The notes beneath the pieces are model-generated. The model made no database searches. It was not told the DNA's origin and worked only from the letters and a program-made list of their open reading frames with translations. Of a stretch of 64,000 nucleotides of DNA, positions 9,020 through 19,427 are shown piece after piece. Position 1 is the stretch's first letter; each line of letters opens with the position of its first letter. The stretch is from Pusillimonas sp. MFBS29 (GTDB lineage: Bacteria; Pseudomonadota; Gammaproteobacteria; Burkholderiales; Burkholderiaceae_B), in the NCBI RefSeq assembly GCF_020687695.1, contig NZ_JAJEWL010000005.1:124001-188000 (forward strand), given 5' to 3'. The position numbers and the translations under genes were made by a program.

Positions 9020-10462
9020 ATGTCGTCAGCCGCCCACCCCGAATGGGATCAGGTCATGGTCGACATCGTCGACTATGCCCGTGAATACGAAATCACGTCC
9101 CAGCTTGCATACGACACCGCCCGAAACTGCCTGATCGACACATTGGGCTGCGGTCTGGAAGCATTGAAGTACCCGGCCTGCACCAAGCTGCTGGGGCCCA
9201 TAATACCGGGCACAACCGTGCCAGATGGCGCCAGGGTGCCTGGAACACAGCACCAGCTCGATCCCGTCCAGGCCGCATTCAATATCGGCGCCATGGTGCG
9301 CTGGCTCGATTTCAACGACACCTGGCTGGCCGCCGAATGGGGACACCCTTCCGACAACCTGGGTGCAATTCTGGCAACAGCTGACTGGCTGTCCCGTACC
9401 GCCGTCGCAGCCGGAAAACCGCCGCTGACCACGCGCGATGTTCTGGCGGCAATGATCAAGGCACACGAGATCCAGGGCTGCATCGCATTGGAAAATTCCT
9501 TCAACAAGGTCGGCCTTGATCACGTCATACTGGTCAAGGTGGCCTCAACCGCAGTCATTTCGTTCATGCTCGGCCTGAGCCGCGAACAAGCCCTGAACGC
9601 TGTTTCACTGGCCTGGATCGACGGCCAAAGCTTGCGCACCTATCGTCACGCACCCAATACCGGCAGCCGTAAAAGCTGGGCTGCCGGCGATGCGACCAGC
9701 CGGGCAGTACGCCTTGCGCTGATGGCCAGAACGGGCGAAATGGGCTACCCGTCTGCCTTGTCCGCCCCGACCTGGGGCTTTTACGATGTACTGTTCAAGG
9801 GGCACGCTTTTCGCTTCCAGCGGCCTTATGGCAGCTACGTAATGGAAAACATATTGTTCAAGATTTCCTTTCCCGCCGAGTTCCATGCGCAAACCGCCGT
9901 GGAATGCGCGATGGAAATTCATCAGCAACTGTCAGCGGCAGGAAAAACCAGCGACGACATCCGGAAAATCACTATCCGCACACACGAGGCCTGCCTGCGC
10001 ATCATCGACAAGACCGGGCCGCTGCACAATCCGGCCGATCGCGATCATTGCATCCAGTACATGGTGGCTGTACCACTGATATTTGGCCGTCTGACGGCTG
10101 CCGACTACGAAGATGACGTAGCTGCAGATCCACGCATAGACGCACTGCGCGACAAAATCAAATGCGTCGAAGACCCCGCATTCACCATCAGCTACCACAA
10201 TCCCCAAGAGCGTTCGATCGCCAATGCTCTGACGGTAGAGCTGACGGATGGCACCGTACTGGACGAAGTGGTGAACCTTTATCCCCTGGGGCACAGGCGC
10301 CGCCGTGATCAGGGCATTCCACTGCTCGAGTCCAAGTTCCGCACACACCTGGCTGATCACTATCCCCCGCATCAACAGCAACGCATTATCGAAACATCGC
10401 TGGATCAGGATGCTCTGGAGCGTATGCCCGTGCACGAATATGTGGATTTATACGTAATTTAA
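9020..10462 (+). CDS. prpD: 2-methylcitrate dehydratase PrpD (MmgE/PrpD family)
   Basis: A 480-residue MmgE/PrpD-family protein close to the usual PrpD length. Family segments include [20 protein letters not shown] and the [18 protein letters not shown] stretch. PrpD dehydrates 2-methylcitrate directly to the cis-aconitate form without an iron-sulphur cluster. The ATG at 9020 is preceded by GGAG with 8 bp spacing; in-frame codons back to 8918 are poor candidates. It is separated from prpF by a terminator and two hairpin repeats, so it may have its own promoter. With acnD and prpF present, the strain encodes two routes for the same step. Confidence 0.92.
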   Translation: MSSAAHPEWDQVMVDIVDYAREYEITSQLAYDTARNCLIDTLGCGLEALKYPACTKLLGPIIPGTTVPDGARVPGTQHQLDPVQAAFNIGAMVRWLDFNDTWLAAEWGHPSDNLGAILATADWLSRTAVAAGKPPLTTRDVLAAMIKAHEIQGCIALENSFNKVGLDHVILVKVASTAVISFMLGLSREQALNAVSLAWIDGQSLRTYRHAPNTGSRKSWAAGDATSRAVRLALMARTGEMGYPSALSAPTWGFYDVLFKGHAFRFQRPYGSYVMENILFKISFPAEFHAQTAVECAMEIHQQLSAAGKTSDDIRKITIRTHEACLRIIDKTGPLHNPADRDHCIQYMVAVPLIFGRLTAADYEDDVAADPRIDALRDKIKCVEDPAFTISYHNPQERSIANALTVELTDGTVLDEVVNLYPLGHRRRRDQGIPLLESKFRTHLADHYPPHQQQRIIETSLDQDALERMPVHEYVDLYVI

Positions 10463-10516
10463 CGACGGTACAATGCAAGGTCGCAGCATCGCTCACGCAA
10501 CACTGACTATTCCAAC

Positions 10517-10912
10517 ATGTTCGACACCTTTGTTTTTTACGCCTTGCCCCTGTCTTTCACTCTGCTGGTTGCCTGCGCCCTGACCGCGCTGGTATCGGCG
10601 GGCGTGCTCTTCATGTTCCGGTTGCGAGTAACCAACCAGACCTTGAAACATCCGTATCTGGACAAATTCCCCTGGGCTCGCCTTCCCCTGAGCATCAAGG
10701 CAGGTATTTTGCTGGACTACTTCCTGCGTCTGACGTTTCCGCGGTCCAGATTCTGGATTATCGGAGATGCCAACTATCGTCTGGCACACGTGCAGCCGGA
10801 TGATGTTTCCGCGCATATCAAATGGCCGCTCATGGGTTTATGGGGCGGTTGCTTTGTGGGTCTTGTGGCCATGCTGGTACTTTGGGCCATGATCCTCATT
10901 AAAATGCCCTGA
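10517..10912 (+). CDS. Small two-helix membrane protein, function unknown
   Basis: A 131-residue protein with one hydrophobic segment at about 6-34 and a second at about 105-127. Between them lies a basic, aromatic-rich cytoplasmic or periplasmic loop (HPYLDKFPWARLPLSIKAG and RSRFWIIGDANYR). I do not recognise a domain. It lies between prpD and a small acetyltransferase gene on the same strand, with no obvious ribosome site. Codon use looks like its neighbours, so it is probably real, but no function can be inferred from context. Confidence 0.7.
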   Translation: MFDTFVFYALPLSFTLLVACALTALVSAGVLFMFRLRVTNQTLKHPYLDKFPWARLPLSIKAGILLDYFLRLTFPRSRFWIIGDANYRLAHVQPDDVSAHIKWPLMGLWGGCFVGLVAMLVLWAMILIKMP

Positions 10913-10942
10913 ACCTCATCCCTCAGATACGGAGCCAAATAC

Positions 10943-11218
10943 ATGAGTCGTGCCGTACAGCATCATCCAGCCGAACAGCGTTTCCAGTGGGTAGAAGACG
11001 GAGTGGCCAGCGAACTGGTCTACGAATTGCAGAACGGTGTTATGTCCATCTTGCACACCGGCGTACCCATGGCCGTGGGCGGGCGCGGCATTGCTGCAGA
11101 CCTCACCCAGGCTGCGCTCACCACTGCCCGCGAAGAAGGATGGCTGGTGCGCCCTGTCTGCTCTTATGTTGCAGGCTATATCCGGAAACATCCCGAGTAC
11201 GAGTCCCTGCTCGCCTGA
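10943..11218 (+). CDS. Small GNAT-type N-acetyltransferase (YidJ-like)
   Basis: A 91-residue protein resembling the very short GCN5-related acetyltransferases (Acetyltransf_CG group). It has the acetyl-CoA-binding region as GRGIAADLTQAAL followed by VRPVCSYVAGYIRKHPEY, the end typical of this group. It lacks the N-terminal substrate-binding part of full-length GNATs, which is normal for the family. The natural substrate of these proteins is not known. The gene begins 30 bp after the upstream membrane-protein gene. Confidence 0.8.
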   Translation: MSRAVQHHPAEQRFQWVEDGVASELVYELQNGVMSILHTGVPMAVGGRGIAADLTQAALTTAREEGWLVRPVCSYVAGYIRKHPEYESLLA

Positions 11219-11286
11219 CGCCGGCAGCGGCATTTCTCCCGGTTCGACAGCGTATTTCTCCTTTAAGCGACAGACCTTGGTTTTAA

Positions 11287-11307
11287 GTCTTATATAAGAT
11301 ATAAGAC
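11287..11307. promoter_or_regulatory. Palindromic operator upstream of acnB
   Basis: Arms GTCTTATAT (11287-11295) and ATATAAGAC (11299-11307) are perfectly complementary around a 3-bp AAG centre. The palindrome ends 2 bp before the -35 box of the acnB promoter, so a bound protein could block or assist RNA polymerase. The symmetry suggests a dimeric regulator, for example a GntR-type protein; the regulator is not identifiable from this window. Confidence 0.65.
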
Positions 11308-11309
11308 AT

Positions 11310-11338
11310 TTGCTTCCAGCGCCGCTTCCTCCTACAAT
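11310..11338 (+). promoter_or_regulatory. Sigma-70-type promoter of acnB
   Basis: A -35 box TTGCTT (11310-11315) and a -10 box TACAAT (11333-11338) are separated by the optimal 17 bp. Transcription would start near 11345, giving a leader of about 40 nt before the acnB ATG, with AAGGG 8 bp ahead of it. Confidence 0.75.
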
Positions 11339-11386
11339 TAGGGGGACGCTTCATTCTCATTTCTCTTAGAATCAAGGGCATGCACC

Positions 11387-13978
11387 ATGCTGGAAAATTA
11401 TCGCCAACACGTTGCCGAACGCGCCGCGTTGGGCATACCTCCCCTTGCGCTGTCTGCGCAACAAACTGCTGATCTGATCGAACTGCTCAAGGCTCCGCCC
11501 GCCGGCGAGGAAGCCTTCCTGGTCGAACTGTTTACCCACCGCGTACCGGCTGGTGTCGATGACGCCGCCAAGGTCAAGGCCTCGTATCTGGCTGCTCTGG
11601 CTCTGGGCAAAGAAACCTGTGCGCTCATCGATCGCAAGCACGCCACCGAGCTGCTGGGCACTATGCTGGGCGGCTACAACATCGGACCGCTGATCGATCT
11701 GCTCGACAACGAAGAACTGGCTCCTGTCGCAGCCGAAGGCCTGAAGAAAACACTGCTGGTATTCGATGCCTTCCACGACATCCAGGAAAAAGCCGCCAAG
11801 GGCAACCAGTACGCCAAGGCTGTTTTGCAAAGCTGGGCCGACGCCGAATGGTTCACACGCAATCCGGAAGTACCTGAAAGCCTGACCATTACGGTTTTCA
11901 AGGTGCCTGGCGAAACCAATACCGACGACCTGTCGCCGGCCCCCGACGCCACTACCCGCCCCGATATCCCCCTGCATGCACTGGCCATGCTCAAGAATCG
12001 CCGCGACGGTGCCGCGTTCGAGCCTGAAGAAGACGGCAAGCGCGGTCCGGTCAAGTTCATCGAGTCGCTCAAGGAAAAAGGCCATCTGGTCGCCTACGTG
12101 GGCGACGTGGTCGGCACCGGCTCTTCGCGCAAGTCAGCCACCAACTCCGTCTTGTGGTTCACAGGCCAAGACATCCCCTTCGTGCCCAACAAACGCTTTG
12201 GCGGCGTATGCCTGGGCAACAAGATTGCACCTATCTTCTACAACACCATGGAAGATGCCGGCGCACTGCCCATCGAACTCGACGTCTCCAAGATGGAAAT
12301 GGGCGATGTTATCGAACTGCGCCCCTATGAAGGCAAGGCACTCAAGAATGGCGAAGTAATCGCCGAATTCCAGGTCAAGTCCGACGTATTGTTCGACGAA
12401 GTCCGTGCCGGCGGCCGTATCCCGCTGATTATCGGACGCGGCCTGACGGCCCGCGCACGCGAAGCCCTGGGTCTGCCTGTTTCCACGCTGTTCCGCCTCC
12501 CGCAGAATCCTGCTGATTCCGGCAAGGGCTATTCGCTGGCACAGAAAATGGTCGGCCGCGCCTGCGGCTTGCCCGAAGGCAAGGGCGTACGTCCCGGCAC
12601 CTATTGCGAACCCAAAATGACCTCGGTCGGCAGCCAGGACACCACTGGCCCCATGACACGCGACGAGCTCAAAGACCTGGCCTGCCTGGGCTTCTCGGCT
12701 GATCTCGTGATGCAGTCCTTCTGCCACACTGCCGCCTATCCCAAGCCTGTCGACGTCAAGACTCACCACGAGCTGCCTGAGTTCATCAGCACCCGCGGCG
12801 GCGTTTCCCTGCGTCCCGGCGACGGCATCATCCACTCCTGGCTGAACCGCATGCTGCTGCCCGACACCGTAGGTACCGGCGGCGACTCGCACACCCGCTT
12901 CCCCATCGGTATCAGCTTCCCTGCCGGCTCCGGCCTGGTGGCTTTTGCGGCTGCAACCGGCGTTATGCCTCTTGATATGCCCGAGTCTGTGCTGGTGCGC
13001 TTCAAGGGCGAAATGCAGCCCGGCGTAACCCTGCGCGACCTGGTCAATGCCATTCCGCTGTACGCCATCAAGCAAGGTTTGCTGACGGTCGCCAAACAAG
13101 GCAAGAAGAACATCTTCTCCGGCCGCATCCTTGAAATCGAAGGCTTGCCCAACCTGAAGATCGAACAGGCATTCGAACTGACCGACGCATCCGCAGAGCG
13201 CTCGGCCGCCGGATGCACCGTACGTCTGAACAAAGAGCCCATCATCGAATACATCAACAGCAATATCACCTTGCTGAAATGGATGATCGCCAATGGCTAC
13301 GAAGACGAACGCACACTGGGCCGCCGCATCAAGGCCATGCAGGCCTGGCTCGAGAATCCCCAGCTGCTCGAACCCGATGCCGACGCTGAATACGCAGCGG
13401 TCATTGAAATCGATCTGGCCGACGTGCACGAGCCCATCGTTGCCTGCCCGAACGACCCTGACGATGTGAAAACACTGTCCGACGTCTCCGGCACGGTCAT
13501 CGATGAAGTCTTCATCGGCAGCTGCATGACCAATATCGGCCACTTCCGCGCAGCCTCCAAGCTGCTGGAAGGCAAACGAGACATCCCCACCAAGCTGTGG
13601 GTGGCTCCTCCGACCAAGATGGATCAGAAACAGCTGACTGAAGAAGGTCACTACGGTGTTCTGGGCGGTGCCGGCGCACGCATGGAAATGCCAGGCTGCT
13701 CGTTGTGCATGGGCAACCAGGCACAAGTGCGCGAAGGTGCCACTGTCATGTCTACCAGTACCCGCAACTTCCCGAACCGCCTGGGCAAGAACTCCAATGT
13801 GTTCCTGGGTTCGGCAGAACTGGCAGCCATTTGTTCGCGCCTGGGTCGCATCCCCACGCGCGAGGAATACATGGCCGACATGGGTGTACTCAGCGACAAT
13901 GGTGACCAGATTTACCGTTACATGAACTTCGACCAGATCGAAGACTTCCAGGAAATCGCCGACTCGGTCGACCTCTGA
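11387..13978 (+). CDS. acnB: Aconitate hydratase B
   Basis: An 863-residue bifunctional aconitase B. It interconverts citrate and isocitrate in the TCA cycle and can hydrate 2-methyl-cis-aconitate to 2-methylisocitrate, the step the methylcitrate pathway needs between PrpD or PrpF and PrpB. The HEAT-like AcnB N-terminal domain is followed by the swivel region (GTGSSRKSA). The cluster ligands are Cys713 (GSCMTN) and Cys771/Cys774 (CSLCMG). It has its own promoter and operator upstream and a strong terminator downstream, so it is a single-gene unit. Confidence 0.96.
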   Translation: MLENYRQHVAERAALGIPPLALSAQQTADLIELLKAPPAGEEAFLVELFTHRVPAGVDDAAKVKASYLAALALGKETCALIDRKHATELLGTMLGGYNIGPLIDLLDNEELAPVAAEGLKKTLLVFDAFHDIQEKAAKGNQYAKAVLQSWADAEWFTRNPEVPESLTITVFKVPGETNTDDLSPAPDATTRPDIPLHALAMLKNRRDGAAFEPEEDGKRGPVKFIESLKEKGHLVAYVGDVVGTGSSRKSATNSVLWFTGQDIPFVPNKRFGGVCLGNKIAPIFYNTMEDAGALPIELDVSKMEMGDVIELRPYEGKALKNGEVIAEFQVKSDVLFDEVRAGGRIPLIIGRGLTARAREALGLPVSTLFRLPQNPADSGKGYSLAQKMVGRACGLPEGKGVRPGTYCEPKMTSVGSQDTTGPMTRDELKDLACLGFSADLVMQSFCHTAAYPKPVDVKTHHELPEFISTRGGVSLRPGDGIIHSWLNRMLLPDTVGTGGDSHTRFPIGISFPAGSGLVAFAAATGVMPLDMPESVLVRFKGEMQPGVTLRDLVNAIPLYAIKQGLLTVAKQGKKNIFSGRILEIEGLPNLKIEQAFELTDASAERSAAGCTVRLNKEPIIEYINSNITLLKWMIANGYEDERTLGRRIKAMQAWLENPQLLEPDADAEYAAVIEIDLADVHEPIVACPNDPDDVKTLSDVSGTVIDEVFIGSCMTNIGHFRAASKLLEGKRDIPTKLWVAPPTKMDQKQLTEEGHYGVLGGAGARMEMPGCSLCMGNQAQVREGATVMSTSTRNFPNRLGKNSNVFLGSAELAAICSRLGRIPTREEYMADMGVLSDNGDQIYRYMNFDQIEDFQEIADSVDL

Positions 13979-14005
13979 TGAACTGAGCGGCCTTCAGGCT
14001 GCTAA

Positions 14006-14039
14006 AGCTCCCGGTGCAAGACACCGGGAGCTTTTTTTT
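14006..14039 (+). terminator. Strong rho-independent terminator after acnB
   Basis: An 11-bp perfect stem (AGCTCCCGGTG at 14006-14016 with its complement at 14022-14032), a 5-nt loop and a run of eight T. Confidence 0.92.
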
Positions 14040-14126
14040 GCCTGACCGGCAGTCTTTACCCGGCCCTTGTACATGAGGGAAAGCGGTACACTAGGACGAT
14101 TATCCGCCCTATCTTTGATGCAATAT

Positions 14127-15329
14127 ATGCCTGCTACTACGCTGCCCCGTCTGACCCGCGATGCACAGCGTCTTCTGAGCCTTACCGAGGCGTTGTCGCG
14201 TTCGGGAAGCCGCCTGGAAGACATTTACTGGGAAGATCTGCTGGCCGCCCAGCTTAACAAGCTGTTGCTGGGCAAAAAGAACAAAGCAGTCGAAAACGCA
14301 CTGGATCACCTGCTGACCACAGATGTCAATGCCTACGAGATTCTGGTGGAACAGGCCGAGACGCTGTCAGAATCCACACGCCTGACCCACGATGGCACCG
14401 AGTACGACGTGCTGTTGTTCTCGGCCCCTCTGGTCGCCTGGACGCGCTACCAGCTGCCGCAGGGCGAACTCACCACCACGCAGGTCGCCGAGCTGATTGC
14501 CCAGATGCAAGCCAGCATCGTTGCGCCCGATGCCCGTGTGGCGGTCATTCCCCGGCTGGTAAATTTTGATCACATGCCCCAGTCATTTCAGGAAACCCGC
14601 ACCTGGCTTCAGCAACTGGCCCACCAGGCACTGAACATTTCTCCTGATCCGCAGCCCATCAAGCTTGCGGGCGATACCGACAGCCTGCTGGCCGATGCAC
14701 GATTCCTGGTGGGCGTGATCGTCGTTCCCAAGGGGCAACCGCTGTTTCGCTGGCAAACCAGACAAGACGCCAGCACCTTTGTTCCCCGCCAGCAATGCCA
14801 TGAAGACTGGGCACACGGCAGCGCCGCCATCCTCGGCACACTGTTCACTGGCTGTCATGTCGAGTTTCTGCAGCCCGATGCCTATTACGTCAACAGTCGT
14901 GAGGCAGACCGACGCATACGCCCGCTGGCCCTGAAGGCTGCCGTGACCTGGCTGCAGACGGCTGCACAACTATCCGGAAGCGAGCTTCGGGCCGTCATTG
15001 CAGGCTGTGGCGACACCGGCATAGAGGAATACCGCATAGGCTTCACCCCGCGCCAGCGCAATGAAGTCATCTACGGCTGCATCTGGCCTGTGCTCAGCAA
15101 AGAAGAAGCGGCATCCGACAGCATGCACGACGGCCATGTCGATGTTCCCGACGAAATCGCCGCACTGCTCAAGGAAATGGGTGTTTCCGATATTCGACGG
15201 CTGCCGGGTGTATATGGCCCCGAGTTCTGCGACGATTGTGGTGCTCCATTCTTTCCGAATGGCCTGGGCGAGATGCTGCACCCGGAACTGCCTGAAGAAA
15301 CCGACCTCACTCCCATACACTTTCACTGA
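14127..15329 (+). CDS. DUF2863 family protein
   Basis: A roughly 400-residue protein of the DUF2863 family, which as far as I know is confined to betaproteobacteria and has no established function. I start it at MPATTLPRLTR (14127) because a possible -10 element (TACACT, 14087-14092) lies inside longer in-frame versions; ATG at 14073 or 14118 remain possible. There is no signal peptide or membrane helix. The stop codon touches the earP start (TGA then ATG, no gap), so translation of earP is probably coupled to it, hinting at a link to the EF-P system. Confidence 0.8.
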   Translation: MPATTLPRLTRDAQRLLSLTEALSRSGSRLEDIYWEDLLAAQLNKLLLGKKNKAVENALDHLLTTDVNAYEILVEQAETLSESTRLTHDGTEYDVLLFSAPLVAWTRYQLPQGELTTTQVAELIAQMQASIVAPDARVAVIPRLVNFDHMPQSFQETRTWLQQLAHQALNISPDPQPIKLAGDTDSLLADARFLVGVIVVPKGQPLFRWQTRQDASTFVPRQQCHEDWAHGSAAILGTLFTGCHVEFLQPDAYYVNSREADRRIRPLALKAAVTWLQTAAQLSGSELRAVIAGCGDTGIEEYRIGFTPRQRNEVIYGCIWPVLSKEEAASDSMHDGHVDVPDEIAALLKEMGVSDIRRLPGVYGPEFCDDCGAPFFPNGLGEMLHPELPEETDLTPIHFH

Positions 15330-16442
15330 ATGGGCCGACCAAGCATCGATATCTTTTGCCGGGTAATCGATAACTTTGGTGATATCGGTGTGTGCTGGCG
15401 CCTGGCCAGGCAACTGGCCCGGTCGCCCGATGTGAAGGCAGTCCGCCTGTGGGTAGACGATTTGCACAGCTTTGCACGCATCGAACCCAGGCTCGATTGC
15501 GTCGCTCCGGCCGCGGTCATTGAAGGAGTGACCATTGTGCACTGGGCACCGTCACCTCCCGATCTGGCGCCCCATGATGTCGTCGTAGAGGCCTTTGCCT
15601 GCGATCCGCCCCCTGGCTACATCCAGCGCATGATCAAGCAGAAAAGCCTCTGGATCAACCTTGAGTATCTGAGCGCCGAGCCCTGGGTGGAGTCCTGCCA
15701 CGCCTTGCCTTCGCTGCAGGCCAATGGCTTGCAGAAGGCCTTCTTCTTTCCCGGGTTTACAGCAGCCACAGGTGGGCTGCTGCGCGAACCAGACCTGCTG
15801 CCGGAACGTGACGACTGGATTGCACGGCCAGCCTTGCGAGGCCAACTGCTGCGCGATATTGGCCTGCCCGCAAAACATGTCGAAGCGCTTCTTGGCAACA
15901 CCCGCCAGGTCCTGTTGTTCGCCTATCCGCAAGCTCCGGCGGCCGGCCTGCTGCAAGCACTGGCTGACGACGCCACCCCATCCGTGGTTCTGGTTCCTGC
16001 CGGCGTCTGCCCCGACCTGCCGCGCGGACAGCACCGCAGCGTCTACGTTCACGACATGCCATTCACGGATCAGGCCGGTTTCGACCGCCTGCTCTGGAGC
16101 AGTGACCTGAACTGCGTTCGCGGTGAAGATTCCCTGGTGCGGGCACTGTGGGCGGGCAAGCCCATGCTCTGGCATATATATCCTCAAGACGACAATGCAC
16201 ACCTGATCAAGCTGGACGCCTGGCTTGCACAATCGCCCTTCCAGCCATTAACAGGTGAGCTGATGCGGGCATGGAACGGCCCGGACTCCCTGGGCTGCAC
16301 AGCGCTGCTAAGCAACGCGCTGGCACCCACCCACTGGGCTGAATGGCAGGCAGCCAGTGCAGCCTGGAGCAGACAGCTGGCAAAGTTGCCCGATCTGGCC
16401 AGTACGCTGATCGACTTCTGCCTTGAACGCGTAACCGAATAG
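15330..16442 (+). CDS. earP: EF-P arginine rhamnosyltransferase EarP
   Basis: A 370-residue EarP-family glycosyltransferase (DUF2331). It transfers rhamnose from dTDP-rhamnose to Arg32 of elongation factor P, which activates EF-P. The family N-terminus is clear (IDIFCRVIDNFGDIGVCWRLARQLA region), as is the nucleotide-sugar-binding RGEDSLVRALWAGKPMLWHIYPQ stretch near residues 265-290. It abuts the DUF2863 gene and is followed by efp 114 bp later, the usual EarP-EF-P arrangement. Confidence 0.95.
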   Translation: MGRPSIDIFCRVIDNFGDIGVCWRLARQLARSPDVKAVRLWVDDLHSFARIEPRLDCVAPAAVIEGVTIVHWAPSPPDLAPHDVVVEAFACDPPPGYIQRMIKQKSLWINLEYLSAEPWVESCHALPSLQANGLQKAFFFPGFTAATGGLLREPDLLPERDDWIARPALRGQLLRDIGLPAKHVEALLGNTRQVLLFAYPQAPAAGLLQALADDATPSVVLVPAGVCPDLPRGQHRSVYVHDMPFTDQAGFDRLLWSSDLNCVRGEDSLVRALWAGKPMLWHIYPQDDNAHLIKLDAWLAQSPFQPLTGELMRAWNGPDSLGCTALLSNALAPTHWAEWQAASAAWSRQLAKLPDLASTLIDFCLERVTE

Positions 16443-16556
16443 CCCTCTCCAAGCGGATTGGCGGCGAAACGGTTAAAATGCTCGGTTTAGTGAGACTTGC
16501 TTCGGCCCGGCAGCAACATCTGGCGGAGCACTTGAAATCCCGGAGTTTTTAAATTT

Positions 16557-17114
16557 ATGAAAACCGCACAAGAACTGCGCGTTGGTAACGTCGTGATGGT
16601 CGGCAACGATCCACTGGTCGTACAAAAAACCGAATACAACAAATCCGGCCGTAACTCGGCTGTCGTGAAATTGAAATTCAAGAACCTGCTGACCGGTTCG
16701 GGCAGTGAGTCCGTGTCCAAGGCAGATGAAAAATTCGAAATCGTCATGCTCGAAAACAAAGAGTGCACCTACTCTTATTTTGCCGAGCCCATGTACGTAT
16801 TCATGGACGAAGAGTACAACCAGTACGAAGTCGAAGCCGAAAGCATGGGCGATGCCCTGAACTACCTCGAAGAAGGTATGGCAGTAGAAGTCGTGTTCTA
16901 CGAGGGTCGCGCTATTTCAGTTGCGCTGCCCACCATCGTTGTGCGTGAAATCGTATACACCGAACCAGCCGTCAAGGGCGACACATCGGGCAAGGTTCTG
17001 AAGCCCGCCAAGACCAACACTGGCCTGGAAGTTGCCGTACCACTGTTCTGCAACATCGGCGACAAAATTGAAATCGATACCCGCACGAACGAATACCGTA
17101 GCAGGGTGATGTAA
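16557..17114 (+). CDS. efp: Translation elongation factor P (Arg32 type)
   Basis: A 185-residue EF-P, the usual length, with the three-domain family sequence. EF-P binds ribosomes stalled at consecutive prolines and promotes peptide bond formation. The tip residue is Arg32 in the segment KSGRNSA, not lysine, so modification is by EarP rhamnosylation rather than the EpmA/EpmB lysine route. This matches the earP gene directly upstream. A terminator lies just after the stop codon. Confidence 0.97.
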   Translation: MKTAQELRVGNVVMVGNDPLVVQKTEYNKSGRNSAVVKLKFKNLLTGSGSESVSKADEKFEIVMLENKECTYSYFAEPMYVFMDEEYNQYEVEAESMGDALNYLEEGMAVEVVFYEGRAISVALPTIVVREIVYTEPAVKGDTSGKVLKPAKTNTGLEVAVPLFCNIGDKIEIDTRTNEYRSRVM

Positions 17115-17138
17115 AAAAAGCGGCATCAGCCGCTTTTT
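17115..17138. terminator. Bidirectional terminator between efp and the DUF1178 gene
   Basis: A 10-bp stem (AAAAAGCGGC / GCCGCTTTTT) with an ATCA loop lies 1 bp after the efp stop. Both flanks carry A or T runs, so it can serve the convergent gene ending at 17161 as well. Confidence 0.88.
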
Positions 17139-17160
17139 CTTTATCTGGCAATTACCTTGC

Positions 17161-17628
17161 CTACTGCAAGCGCTCATCATCCAGAAAATCGGGGATGGGC
17201 ATCACATCAATGCCATCGCGTGCCAGTTCTTCGCGTTCTTGCTGCGTGGCAACGCCACGTATGGCGCGCTCTTGAGTTTCGCCATCGTGCATGCTGCGCA
17301 CCTCTTGGGCAAATCGCACGCCTACATCTTCGGTATTGCGTATCATCTGGCGTATATGCTGCAGCATCTGGGCCTGCAATTGCGCCACCTGCCCTGCACT
17401 GGGGGCTGCCACCGCATCCGATGCTCCGGCAGAAGCCCCGGCCGACTCCTTGATATGACTTACATTCAGCCTGGGTGCCGAGAGCTTCTTGCTGATCTGG
17501 TGGCTATTGCACACAGGACAGCTCAGCAGGCCGCTGACCTGCTGGGATTCGTAACTGTCAGTCGAGCTGAACCAGCCTTCAAAGACATGGCTCTGGTCGC
17601 ACTGAAGATCAAAGACTTTTAATGACAT
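17161..17628 (-). CDS. DUF1178 family protein
   Basis: A 155-residue DUF1178 protein. The conserved opening LKVFDLQCDQSHVFEGWF is followed by a CPVCNS motif, suggesting a metal-binding zinc-ribbon-like element together with the earlier cysteine. The middle is polar and alanine-rich and the end has an EREELARDGIDVMPIPD-type segment. The family has no assigned function. I start it at the ATG at 17628, immediately before the conserved region; another ATG lies 3 codons upstream. Confidence 0.85.
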   Translation of the reverse strand: MSLKVFDLQCDQSHVFEGWFSSTDSYESQQVSGLLSCPVCNSHQISKKLSAPRLNVSHIKESAGASAGASDAVAAPSAGQVAQLQAQMLQHIRQMIRNTEDVGVRFAQEVRSMHDGETQERAIRGVATQQEREELARDGIDVMPIPDFLDDERLQ

Positions 17629-17711
17629 ATCAACCATATGCGGGCACAGTGCCCGAATTCAAGGTGCAGGATGCATGCCGCCTGGCCCGCCACCTGCATT
17701 CCAGACAGTCA

Positions 17712-19427
17712 TTATAGGCGGGGTACCGCTGCCAACAAGCGCGCAGTTTCACGATGAGACGGCGCCGTCAACACAGCTTCGGTCGCGCCGGACTCAATGA
17801 TCCGGCCGGCATGCATGATGGCAACCTGGTCGGCCAGATACTCCACCACGCCAAAATTGTGAGTGATGAACAAATAGGCCATGTTCAGGTCATGCTGCAG
17901 GGCTTTCAACAGCTCGAGTATTTGCGCCTGTACCGAGACATCCAGCGCCGATGTCGGTTCATCGCAAACCAGCACCGCCGGCTCGACCGCCAAGGCCCGT
18001 GCAATGGCGACACGCTGGCGCTGGCCGCCCGAAAACTCATGTGGATAACGGTTGATGGTGTTGCCAGGCAAACCTACGCGATCAAGCAGCTCGCGCACCT
18101 GGGCCACACGCTGTTGACGTGAACGGTCGGGACGCAAGGCCGCAATGCCTTCATCCAGAATCTCGCCGACCATCATGCGAGGATCGAGCGACGCGTAGGG
18201 ATCCTGAAACACGATCTGTATGGATTGTCTCAGGCGCTGCAGATCTTTGCCGCGAGCGTCCAGCAGGCTGACGCCACCCAGGCTGGCATGGCCGCCAACG
18301 ACTGCCGTCTTGTCCAGCAAGCGCAGCAAAGCCTTGGCCGTAGTCGTTTTGCCGCACCCCGATTCACCCAGCAAAGCCAGCGTCTGCCCTGCCCTCAGTT
18401 CAAAGCTGACATCATTGACTATGCGGGTCGAGGATCCGGCTCCCGGCCACCAGCCTTGCCTGCTTCGGTAAGCGACGGACAAACCCTGCACCACCAGCAG
18501 CGGCTGCCCTGCCTGATGGATATCGCCGGCCGAAGCCGGCCCGGCGACAGCTGCGTCTGATGGTTCAGCTACGCTGCCTGTCAAGGGCTGTCCACGCTTG
18601 GCAAATCCAGGAATAGCTGCCAGCAGCTCGCGTGCGTACGGATGGTTGGGCGATGCAAAGAAACTGGCCGCATCGACCGTCTCGACAATCTCGCCGGCAC
18701 GCATCAGGGCGACATAGTCAGCAACGTTTTTGACAACGGCCAGATCATGAGTGATCAGCAGGATGGCCAGGCCCATTTCCTTCTGAATATCGGTCAACAG
18801 CGTCAGGATTTGCGCCTGTACCGTGACATCCAGGGCGGTAGTGGGTTCATCGGCAATAAGCAGGCGTGGCTCGGCCGCCAGGGCGATGGCAATCATGATG
18901 CGCTGCTTCTGGCCACCCGAGAACTGAAAGGGGTAGTCATCCAGGCGCTTTTCGGGATCGGCGATACCCACTCGTGCCAGCCACCAGGCCGCACGCGCCC
19001 TCAAGGCTTTGCCACGGTATGAGGTATGTGCGTGCAAGGCCTCTGATAGTTGCCGTCCTATAGTGAGGACAGGATTCAGACTGGTGGAAGGCTCCTGGAA
19101 AATAATGCCTATCTGTCCGCCCCGCACCTGACGCATGCCTTGCTCGGGCAGGCTGTTAAGCTCGGTCTGCCCGAGCTGTATGCGGCCTGCAACCACCCGG
19201 CCGGCTTCGGGGAGCAGGCGCAGCAAGGCCAGAGCCGTCATGCTTTTGCCGCAACCCGACTCACCCACCAGGGCAAAGGTCTGCCCTTGCCGGATCGCCA
19301 GATCGAGCGACTTGACCGCCTGCACGGTGCCTGCATCGCTGGCAATATGCACGGACAGGTCATGTACCGACAACACAGCCTGCCCGGCGTCGGGCATGGC
19401 ATCGGGCAATGGCAGACGCTCGCTCAT
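17712..19427 (-). CDS. Dual-ATPase subunit of a peptide ABC importer (YejF-like)
   Basis: A 571-residue fusion of two ABC ATPase domains. Each half has a Walker [10 protein letters not shown] and a signature (FSGGQKQR in the first, FSGGQRQR in the second), followed by an oligopeptide-transporter C-terminal extension. It should power the importer encoded by the three upstream genes. The start overlaps the stop of the upstream permease by 4 bp (ATGA). The order binding protein-permease-permease-double ATPase matches yejABEF of enterobacteria. Confidence 0.92.
   Translation of the reverse strand: MSERLPLPDAMPDAGQAVLSVHDLSVHIASDAGTVQAVKSLDLAIRQGQTFALVGESGCGKSMTALALLRLLPEAGRVVAGRIQLGQTELNSLPEQGMRQVRGGQIGIIFQEPSTSLNPVLTIGRQLSEALHAHTSYRGKALRARAAWWLARVGIADPEKRLDDYPFQFSGGQKQRIMIAIALAAEPRLLIADEPTTALDVTVQAQILTLLTDIQKEMGLAILLITHDLAVVKNVADYVALMRAGEIVETVDAASFFASPNHPYARELLAAIPGFAKRGQPLTGSVAEPSDAAVAGPASAGDIHQAGQPLLVVQGLSVAYRSRQGWWPGAGSSTRIVNDVSFELRAGQTLALLGESGCGKTTTAKALLRLLDKTAVVGGHASLGGVSLLDARGKDLQRLRQSIQIVFQDPYASLDPRMMVGEILDEGIAALRPDRSRQQRVAQVRELLDRVGLPGNTINRYPHEFSGGQRQRVAIARALAVEPAVLVCDEPTSALDVSVQAQILELLKALQHDLNMAYLFITHNFGVVEYLADQVAIMHAGRIIESGATEAVLTAPSHRETARLLAAVPRL

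Noticed and set aside
12134-13726. A 530-codon minus-strand open frame antisense to acnB
   Set aside because: It is a compositional shadow of acnB with low-complexity translation and no plausible start site.
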